A DNA stretch of 47,645 nt from contig DUEU01000081.1 of assembly GCA_011191985.1 (NCBI GenBank), forward strand, positions 1 to 47,645, in the 5' to 3' direction. The DNA is from Dehalococcoidia bacterium. Its GTDB lineage: Bacteria > Chloroflexota > Dehalococcoidia > Dehalococcoidales > W111. Below, piece after piece: positions 42,192-47,645 of this stretch; within the stretch, counting starts at the first letter, position 1, and each line of letters opens with the position of its first letter. The position numbers were made by a program, and so were the translations under genes. Under the pieces are notes generated by a model. The model was not told the DNA's origin, ran no database searches, and saw nothing but the letters and a program-made list of their open reading frames with translations.

Positions 42192-43901
42192 ATGTCTTAC
42201 GCTGACCTAGTCCTGCTTCATGCGCCGAGTGTCTATGACTTCCGGCAGAAGGCGATCCTGTGCGGGCCGGTCAGTGACCAGATACCGTCGTCCAGTGTCT
42301 TCGAGATGTATCCTATCGGCTTTGCCAGCATTGCCGATTACCTGGAGCGGGCCGGCTACCGGGTGCGTATCGCCAATCTTGCCGTGCGCATGCTGAATAA
42401 CCGCCGCTTCGATGCCGGGGCATTTATCAAGCGCCTGAGGGCGCCGCTGTTCGGCGTTGACCTGCACTGGCTGGTTCATGCCCACGGCGCCGTCGAGGTG
42501 GCCAGGCTGGTGAAACAGCACCACCCCCAATCGAAGGTGATATTTGGTGGGCTATCCTCGTCTTACTTCTACCGGGAGCTGATGCAGTACCCGGAAGTTG
42601 ACTATGTAATGCGGGGGGACTCTACTGAAGAGCCCCTGCGCCAGCTAATGGTCTGCCTAAAAGAGCGGATGGAACCCGCCTCCGTGCCGAACCTTGTCTG
42701 GCGGGATAGCCGGGGTACGGTGAGGGAAAACCCCTTCTCCCATGTCCCTGCCGACCTCGGTGGCGTCATGGTCAGTCATTATACTAATGTAGTGCGTTCG
42801 GTGCTGAGGTACCGTGACCTTGTTAGCTATACCCCGTTCGGTAACTGGAAGGAATATCCGATTACCGCTGCCTTTACCTGCCGTGGTTGTACCGAGAGTT
42901 GTGTCATCTGCGGCGGCTCGGCGGCTGCCTACCGCCAGTTCTACAATCGGGACAGAGTCGCCTTCCGCTCACCGGAAGCGGTGGTCAAAGATGTCCGGCA
43001 GATTGGCCGTTTTAGCCGTGGCCCTATCTTCATCCTCGGCGACCTGCGCCAGGCTGGCGACGACTATGCTTACCAGGTTCTGAATTTGCTGCGGAGCAGC
43101 CGGATGAAGAACCAGTTCGTGCTGGAGCTGTTTAATCCGGCCCCCACGGAGCTGATACGGCAGATGGGCCTGTCCTGCCCCCGGTTCTGCCTGGAGATTT
43201 CCCCCGAGTCCCATGACCCCAAGGTCAGGCGGGCGGCTGGCCGGCACTATTCCAGTGAAGACCTGGAACAGACCCTTGGCGATGCCCTGGACGCCGGCTG
43301 CGGGCGGCTGGACGTATTCTTCATGATAGGTTTGCCCCGGCAGACCCCGCAGTCGGTGATGGACAACGTTGATTACTGTGAGTACTTGCTCCAGAAATTC
43401 GAGGGGGATAAGCGGCTTTCCCTGTTTCTGGCGCCGCTGTCGCCTTTCCTTGATCCGGCCAGCCTTGGCTTTGAAGAGCCGGAGCGCCATGGCTACCATG
43501 TCCTATTTCGGACGCTGGAAGAGCACCGCCAGGCGCTGCTTTCACCGAGCTGGAAATATTCCCTGAACTATGAGACGGATTGGCTGACGCGGCACCAGAT
43601 TGTCGAGATTACCTACGAGGCGATGCTGCGTCTTGTCCGCCTGAAAGCCAGATATGGCAACATTCCGCAGAAATTGGCTGAGGCCGGGGAAAAGCGCCTT
43701 CAGGCGGCATGGGAGATGACCCACCGCCTCGATGAGTTGCTGGCTGACGGCAGCCTCGAGGAGCAGCTGCCGCACTTGAAGCCGAAACTTGACGAGATAA
43801 ACGCCTATCCAGCGAGCGACCGGGTAGAGCTGCAACTGCCGGTGGGGTGGCTGAAAATCAGGCCTTGGCGTGCCCTGTGGTCACTGCTGACCGGGCGGTA
43901 G
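42192..43901 (+). CDS. B12-binding domain radical SAM protein
   Basis: The 569-residue protein has an N-terminal cobalamin-binding-like Rossmann domain (about 1-170, FASIADYLERAGYRVRIANL, KVIFGGLSSSYFYREL). The radical SAM core has CTESCVIC (cysteines near 233, 237, 240) and a following GG motif. C-terminal helices follow after 430. The B12-binding domain lacks the usual DxHxxG, so cobalamin may bind base-on or not at all. Function is unknown in this subgroup. Position 18 bases after menG suggests a link to quinone or lipid metabolism, but this may be mere neighbourhood. Confidence 0.88.
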   Translation: MSYADLVLLHAPSVYDFRQKAILCGPVSDQIPSSSVFEMYPIGFASIADYLERAGYRVRIANLAVRMLNNRRFDAGAFIKRLRAPLFGVDLHWLVHAHGAVEVARLVKQHHPQSKVIFGGLSSSYFYRELMQYPEVDYVMRGDSTEEPLRQLMVCLKERMEPASVPNLVWRDSRGTVRENPFSHVPADLGGVMVSHYTNVVRSVLRYRDLVSYTPFGNWKEYPITAAFTCRGCTESCVICGGSAAAYRQFYNRDRVAFRSPEAVVKDVRQIGRFSRGPIFILGDLRQAGDDYAYQVLNLLRSSRMKNQFVLELFNPAPTELIRQMGLSCPRFCLEISPESHDPKVRRAAGRHYSSEDLEQTLGDALDAGCGRLDVFFMIGLPRQTPQSVMDNVDYCEYLLQKFEGDKRLSLFLAPLSPFLDPASLGFEEPERHGYHVLFRTLEEHRQALLSPSWKYSLNYETDWLTRHQIVEITYEAMLRLVRLKARYGNIPQKLAEAGEKRLQAAWEMTHRLDELLADGSLEEQLPHLKPKLDEINAYPASDRVELQLPVGWLKIRPWRALWSLLTGR

Positions 43902-44216
43902 CTACTCCAGCACCACGGCGGTCCCGTAGGCCAGCACTTCGGCGGCGTTCTGCATTATCATCGAGGTGGTAAACCTAAGGCCGACGATGGCATTTGCCCC
44001 CTGCTGCTCGGCATCCGCTATCATTCTCTGTAGAGATTCTTCCCTGGCTTCGGCCATCATCTTGGTATACTCGGTTATCTCGCCGCCGACCATGCCCCGG
44101 AACCCGGCCATGATGTCCTTGCCCAGGTGCCGGGCGCGGATGGTGCTGCCCTTAGCCAGGCCGATGGTCTTGGCGATTGTCCTGCCCTGAACTTGCTCTG
44201 AGGTGGTAATAATCAT
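43902..44216 (-). CDS. YbjQ/UPF0145 family protein
   Basis: The 104-residue protein opens with IITTSEQVQGRTIAKTIGLA and has RGMVGGEITEYTKMMAEAR and GANAIVGLRFTTSM, as in YbjQ, a small oligomeric protein sometimes called heavy-metal-binding. The real role is unknown. The stop abuts that of the radical SAM gene on the other strand. It is translationally coupled (ATGA) to the small membrane protein upstream. Confidence 0.92.
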   Translation of the reverse strand: MIITTSEQVQGRTIAKTIGLAKGSTIRARHLGKDIMAGFRGMVGGEITEYTKMMAEAREESLQRMIADAEQQGANAIVGLRFTTSMIMQNAAEVLAYGTAVVLE

Positions 44217-44428
44217 TTATCTACTCCCTTGAAGTCCTCGGTTTTTGCCTTGGCTAGCCGGTCTTTTATGGCGACCCCGATGAGTACCAGGACCCCGGCG
44301 CCAATGGCGCCGACCGCTATTCTGATAAGCAGGGGAATCTCACTATCCATGAAGAAGCCCTGGACTGCCCAGCCGATTAAGACCAGTATGCCGACACCAA
44401 TCAGGATAAAGGCTATATTCTGCCACAT
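44213..44428 (-). CDS. small two-helix membrane protein
   Basis: The 71-residue protein has two hydrophobic segments (about 4-24 and 34-53) and a charged tail KDRLAKAKTEDFKGVDK. No family recognised. The overlap with the YbjQ gene suggests joint function. Its start lies next to one copy of the 19-base repeat. Confidence 0.65.
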   Translation of the reverse strand: MWQNIAFILIGVGILVLIGWAVQGFFMDSEIPLLIRIAVGAIGAGVLVLIGVAIKDRLAKAKTEDFKGVDK

Positions 44429-44429
44429 G

Positions 44430-44609
44430 GTTATCTACCTCACCCCCTTTAGACATATTACTAATATTGCTTCGGGTATCTCTTTTCGAGGGTGGCGGGT
44501 GGGAATAGATAAAAGAGAAAAGATGGATTTGTTATCTACCTCACCCCCTGTGTCCCCCTCTCCTATCAAGGAGAGGGGGAGGATTTTGAGAGAGGGGCCT
44601 TGCCCCTCT
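44430..44609. repeat. repeat-rich hairpin element in the spacer before cysS end
   Basis: GTTATCTACCTCACCCCCT occurs at 44430-44448 and 44531-44549, a 101-base period. Then come two hairpins: CCCCCTCTCCT/AGGAGAGGGGG (44554-44579, 4-base loop) and AGAGGGGC/GCCCCTCT (44591-44609, 3-base loop). It looks like a non-coding dispersed repeat or miniature element, and may also end transcripts. No gene fits spacer 44429-44691. Confidence 0.55.
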
Positions 44610-44691
44610 TGGACACCCTGTTGGTGTAACCTCCTTCAAAAAAGAAGATTAGTTTTACATAAAATAGGCGAAGCCCCTCTTTGGCGCACCG

Positions 44692-46308
44692 TTAAGACTG
44701 TAGCTGGGTTTTATATCTCACGACCGTTCCGTTCGGAGTGTCCTCAAGGATTATGCCGAGCTCACCCATTTTCGCCCGTATCTCGTCGGCAGATTGCCAC
44801 TGTTTGACTTGCCTAAGTTGTACTCGCAATTCACTATATGAACCTATATTGGCAGCGGCAGTGTTTGATAAGGCCCTCAAAGTACCCTTTATATCTTCAT
44901 ATTTAGCAGATTTAGCAATATGCTCATGAATAGTGGCCACATGAAGAGCATATTCCTGGGTAGTACTTGCCACTTTTACTAGTGCAGGAAATGAACTCTG
45001 CTCGAATTGCTCGCTAAGCTGCTTGAACAAAATAATGCGGATATCCCTGTTCTTATCTAGTATTGGTAAACTAGCTACAATACTTTCGACCTTAAGTTTA
45101 GCTTCAAATGATTGTTCTTCTGAAACTACAAGGCCCAATATATCAGCTAGCTCTAAAAGAAATTGCTGAGCATCTAAAACAAAGTAACCTTCATCACTCA
45201 GTTTATTGATGTCCCAAGTCAAATCAAACAGGGCAGCGAGAGCTTGTGGGGTATTAAAATCGTCTTCCATGGCTTCGATAAACTTGCTTCGATAAGCCTC
45301 AATATCTATCTGTTTGTCTGTCTTTTCTCCTGCAAATTTCCTTCGAGCTGCCAGCTGTAGTCTCTCGGCTCCCCTCTCTGCCGCCTCCAGCGCTTCCTCA
45401 GAGTAGGTAAGGGGACTGCGGTAGTGCGAGCTGAGGACGAAGATGCGTATGGCATCGGCGCTGTATTTGGCCAGCGCTTCCTTGATGGTTATCAGGTTGC
45501 CCAGGGACTTGCTCATCTTTTCCTGGCCAAGCTGCAGCAGTCCGTTATGCAGCCAGTACCTGACGAACGGCTTGACGCCGGTAAAACTCTCCGACTGGGC
45601 AATCTCGTTCTCATGGTGGGGGAAGATTAAGTCCTGGCCGCCGCCGTGGATGTCTAGGGTCTCCCCTAGGTATTTCAGGGACATGGCGCTGCACTCGATG
45701 TGCCAGCCTGGCCGGCCCTGCCCCCAGGGACTGTCCCAGGCAGGCTCCCCCGGTTTTGATGCCTTCCACAGGACGAAGTCCATCGGGTGCTCTTTCTCCT
45801 CGCCGACCTCGATACGGGCCCCGGCCATCATGGACTCTAGGCTGCGGTGGGAGAGTTGGCCGTAGTCGGCATCATTCCTTACCCGGAAGTAGACACTGCC
45901 CCCGGCGGCATAGGCATAACCCTTTTCTACCAGCCCTTCGACTACCTTGATGATATCGGGAATCATCTCGGTGGCCCTTGGTTCCACGTCGGGCGGCATG
46001 ATATTAAGGGTTTCCATATCTTCATGGAAACTGCTGGTATATTGCTCGGCCAGCTCGCGGGGAGAGATACCGCGCTCGTTGGCCCGGTTGATAATCTTAT
46101 CGTCAATGTCGGTGACGTTCTGCACGTACTTCACCTTGTAGCCGCGGAACCGGAGATAGCGCCGGATAAAATCGAAGATGATGTAGCTCATGGCATGACC
46201 GATGTGGGCGTCATCATAGGGGGTGACCCCACAGACGTACATTTTTACCTCGTCATCTTGAGGCGTGAACTCTTCTTTCTTGCCCGACAGGGTGTTGGAT
46301 ACTCTCAT
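44692..46308 (-). CDS. cysS: cysteinyl-tRNA synthetase with unusual C-terminal insertion
   Basis: The 538-residue class I synthetase charges tRNA-Cys. Zinc ligand Cys26 ([11 protein letters not shown]) precedes the HIGH motif (35-38); [50 protein letters not shown] and KMSKSLGN follow. Family length is usually about 460-480. Here roughly 80 extra residues (about 385-495) lie between the DALR-like domain and the final [19 protein letters not shown] motif, and the DNA there is clearly more AT-rich than its flanks. ATG 46308 follows AAGGAG. It is one base after the ispF stop. Confidence 0.95.
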   Translation of the reverse strand: MRVSNTLSGKKEEFTPQDDEVKMYVCGVTPYDDAHIGHAMSYIIFDFIRRYLRFRGYKVKYVQNVTDIDDKIINRANERGISPRELAEQYTSSFHEDMETLNIMPPDVEPRATEMIPDIIKVVEGLVEKGYAYAAGGSVYFRVRNDADYGQLSHRSLESMMAGARIEVGEEKEHPMDFVLWKASKPGEPAWDSPWGQGRPGWHIECSAMSLKYLGETLDIHGGGQDLIFPHHENEIAQSESFTGVKPFVRYWLHNGLLQLGQEKMSKSLGNLITIKEALAKYSADAIRIFVLSSHYRSPLTYSEEALEAAERGAERLQLAARRKFAGEKTDKQIDIEAYRSKFIEAMEDDFNTPQALAALFDLTWDINKLSDEGYFVLDAQQFLLELADILGLVVSEEQSFEAKLKVESIVASLPILDKNRDIRIILFKQLSEQFEQSSFPALVKVASTTQEYALHVATIHEHIAKSAKYEDIKGTLRALSNTAAANIGSYSELRVQLRQVKQWQSADEIRAKMGELGIILEDTPNGTVVRYKTQLQS

Positions 46309-46309
46309 G

Positions 46310-46798
46310 CTAGCTCCTTTTCTCAATTAAGGCTACCGCTCTGGCTTCGATGCCATTTCCTTTACCGATACAGCCGAGCTTGGATGATGTGCTAGCCTTG
46401 ACGCTTACCTGCCCCGTCTCGATACTGAGGGTCTGGCTTAGCTTGAGCCGCATCTGGTCGATGAATCCGGCCAGCTTCGGCTCCTCGGTGATAACCGTGC
46501 TGTCGATATTGACTATGCCCCAGTTTTGTGCCGCGAGCTTGTCATTGACCTCTTTCAGCAGGTCCAGACTGGAGATATCTTTGTAGCGTGGTTCGCCTGG
46601 TGGGAAGTGCTGGCCGATGTCACCCATGGCGGCTGCCCCCAAAAGGGCGTCCATGATGGCGTGGACAAGAACGTCAGCGTCACTCCAGCCGTCAAGCCCC
46701 TTGTTGAAGGGTATCTCCACCCCCCCGATGACAAGCTTCCGTCCCTTGACCAGGGGGTGGGTATCAAAACCAGTTCCGATGCGCCACTTATTTTCCAT
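46310..46798 (-). CDS. ispF: 2-C-methyl-D-erythritol 2,4-cyclodiphosphate synthase
   Basis: The 162-residue enzyme has [20 protein letters not shown] with the metal Asp/His, [20 protein letters not shown], and [12 protein letters not shown]. It makes the cyclic diphosphate in the MEP isoprenoid pathway. Its start overlaps the ispD stop by 11 bases, so IspD and IspF are consecutive steps coupled in translation. Confidence 0.97.
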   Translation of the reverse strand: MENKWRIGTGFDTHPLVKGRKLVIGGVEIPFNKGLDGWSDADVLVHAIMDALLGAAAMGDIGQHFPPGEPRYKDISSLDLLKEVNDKLAAQNWGIVNIDSTVITEEPKLAGFIDQMRLKLSQTLSIETGQVSVKASTSSKLGCIGKGNGIEARAVALIEKRS

Positions 46799-47474
46799 AC
46801 TTATTTACCAGGACCTCGGCCAGCGCCAGGTCTTCAGGGGTGGTTATCTTTATATTATCATAAGAGCCTGGGTAGAGTTTGACCTTATACCCCAGGCGCT
46901 CCACGATGGCAGCATCGTCGGTAACCTCGGCGGTCGGCTGGCGGTAGGCCTCCTTGATGGTTTCACAGCGGAATACCTGAGGCGTCTGTGCTGCCCACAG
47001 GCTGCTGCGGGGCAGTGTCTCTCGGACTATGCGGTCATCGCCGGCTGTCTTAATGGTGTCGGTGACCGGCACGGCGGCTATAGCTGCCCCAGTCTCCTGG
47101 ACCTCAGCCAGGCCGCGCTTGATTAGCTCTTCGGTTACCAGCGGCCGGGCGCCATCGTGGACGACTACCCAGCCGCAGTCTTTCAGGCGGTCAAGACCGG
47201 CGGCCACCGAGTCCTGGCGCCTTTCACCGCCGACACAGATATCGGTTGTATCAGCCCACCCCTGCTCGTTAACCATCTGTCGGCATTCATTTATTTTACT
47301 GGCATTGACCACCACCACAATCTGACCGATGGACTGGCAGCGGTTGAAGGTTTCAATCACCCGGGCCAGTACCGGTTTTCCGCCCAGCTGGGCGAAGGCC
47401 TTATCGGTGCCGCCCATCCGCCGACTCTCCCCGGCGGCGACGATTATAGCGCCTGCTTTTTGATTACTGTGCAT
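46788..47474 (-). CDS. ispD: 2-C-methyl-D-erythritol 4-phosphate cytidylyltransferase
   Basis: The 228-residue enzyme has the nucleotidyltransferase loop AGAIIVAAGESRRMGGTDKAF, and then GGERRQDSVAAGLDRL, VVVHDGARPLV and TVKLYPGSYDNIKIT-like sequence at the end, typical of IspD. It activates MEP with CTP in isoprenoid synthesis. The start is ATG 47474; the longer frame contains the end of the upstream hydrolase gene region and is rejected. No classical ribosome binding site is close. Confidence 0.95.
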   Translation of the reverse strand: MHSNQKAGAIIVAAGESRRMGGTDKAFAQLGGKPVLARVIETFNRCQSIGQIVVVVNASKINECRQMVNEQGWADTTDICVGGERRQDSVAAGLDRLKDCGWVVVHDGARPLVTEELIKRGLAEVQETGAAIAAVPVTDTIKTAGDDRIVRETLPRSSLWAAQTPQVFRCETIKEAYRQPTAEVTDDAAIVERLGYKVKLYPGSYDNIKITTPEDLALAEVLVNKYGK

Positions 47475-47496
47475 AAATAGCGATGCCCTTACTGCC

Positions 47497-47645
47497 TCAT
47501 GCGGTATGTTTTTGCACGAATTCACCGATGCGGTCAATTGCCTGCTGCCCCTCCGGTAGCCTGGCGGCAAACAGGTGCCATACGTGTATCATGTCCTCCC
47601 AGGGCTCCAGAACTATATCCACTCCGTCCGATTTTGCCCTCTCAG
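47497..47645 (-). CDS. alpha/beta hydrolase, C-terminal end only
   Basis: The last 49 residues of a protein that begins outside the window: GVDIVLEPWEDMIHVWHLFA, then RLPEGQQAIDRIGEFVQKHT. This matches the end of HSL-type alpha/beta hydrolases, where the His in MIHVWH completes the catalytic triad. The substrate is unknown. Its stop lies 22 bases before ispD, so it may be co-transcribed with ispD-ispF-cysS. Confidence 0.8.
   Translation of the reverse strand, partial: ERAKSDGVDIVLEPWEDMIHVWHLFAARLPEGQQAIDRIGEFVQKHTA

Noticed and set aside
1-47645. CRISPR array, rRNA genes or an intact transposase
   Set aside because: No regularly spaced direct repeats, no rRNA sequence and no full transposase or integrase frame was found by eye.

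Overview
The window looks like a chromosomal segment of an anaerobic bacterium, most likely of the Dehalococcoidia (Chloroflexota). This is inferred from gene content alone: acyl-CoA dehydrogenase/ETF genes next to heterodisulfide-reductase-like (Hdr) genes, two tungsten-type aldehyde:ferredoxin oxidoreductases (AOR), many CoA-type enzymes, a menaquinone tail-assembly pair and scattered single housekeeping genes. No rRNA, CRISPR array or intact transposase was seen. Codon-dense GC-rich blocks (about 1-20 kb and 28-31 kb, and 38-47 kb) alternate with more AT-rich, loosely packed stretches (about 20-27 kb and 31.7-37.7 kb) that hold gene remnants and look accessory.

Region 1 (1-10.6 kb): a minus-strand operon reads etfB, etfA, acyl-CoA dehydrogenase, an HdrD-like iron-sulfur protein and an HdrA/GltD-type flavoprotein that runs off the left edge. 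A good sigma-70 promoter sits in front of etfB. Divergent from it are a histidine phosphatase, a zinc alcohol dehydrogenase and a crotonase-fold protein; a double-hotdog MaoC protein and an NmrA-type reductase face them. Together these suggest acyl-CoA oxidation with electrons passed through ETF to an Hdr-like module.

Region 2 (10.8-19.6 kb): an AOR with its four-cluster ferredoxin subunit; a nickel/cobalt ECF transporter operon (lipoprotein, NikL-like, CbiM, CbiQ, CbiO) with an extended -10 promoter and a duplicated TGCA operator array resembling nickel-responsive Nur boxes; then an arsenic operon (arsR, small ORF, acr3) in which a 22-base operator-like block occurs twice; then a Rieske ferredoxin.

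Region 3 (19.6-28 kb): a possible structured RNA, a PP2C phosphatase, an MFS carrier, a partial tRNA-Met copy that may be an attachment-site scar, a fumarate-reductase-like flavoprotein, a DUF2089/YvlB-like envelope-stress-type operon with a perfect consensus promoter, an integrase C-terminal remnant, and a MarR/MATE pair with nested palindromes.

Region 4 (28-37.7 kb): a DUF58 / DUF4129 / MoxR cluster, a second AOR without a ferredoxin partner, long gene-poor DNA with a decayed ORF, a GlpA-like oxidoreductase with a BFD-type iron-sulfur domain, and a 7TM sensor-like protein lacking a kinase.

Region 5 (37.8-47.6 kb): tRNA-Ala(CGC) divergent from gatB, then secG, a SAM hydrolase-type gene, menA, menG and a B12-binding radical SAM protein; on the other strand a YbjQ protein, a small membrane protein, a repeat-rich spacer, cysS with an unusual AT-rich insertion, ispF, ispD and the end of an alpha/beta hydrolase. 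Several starts were moved inward from the longest ORF because a ribosome binding site or promoter fits the internal start better.
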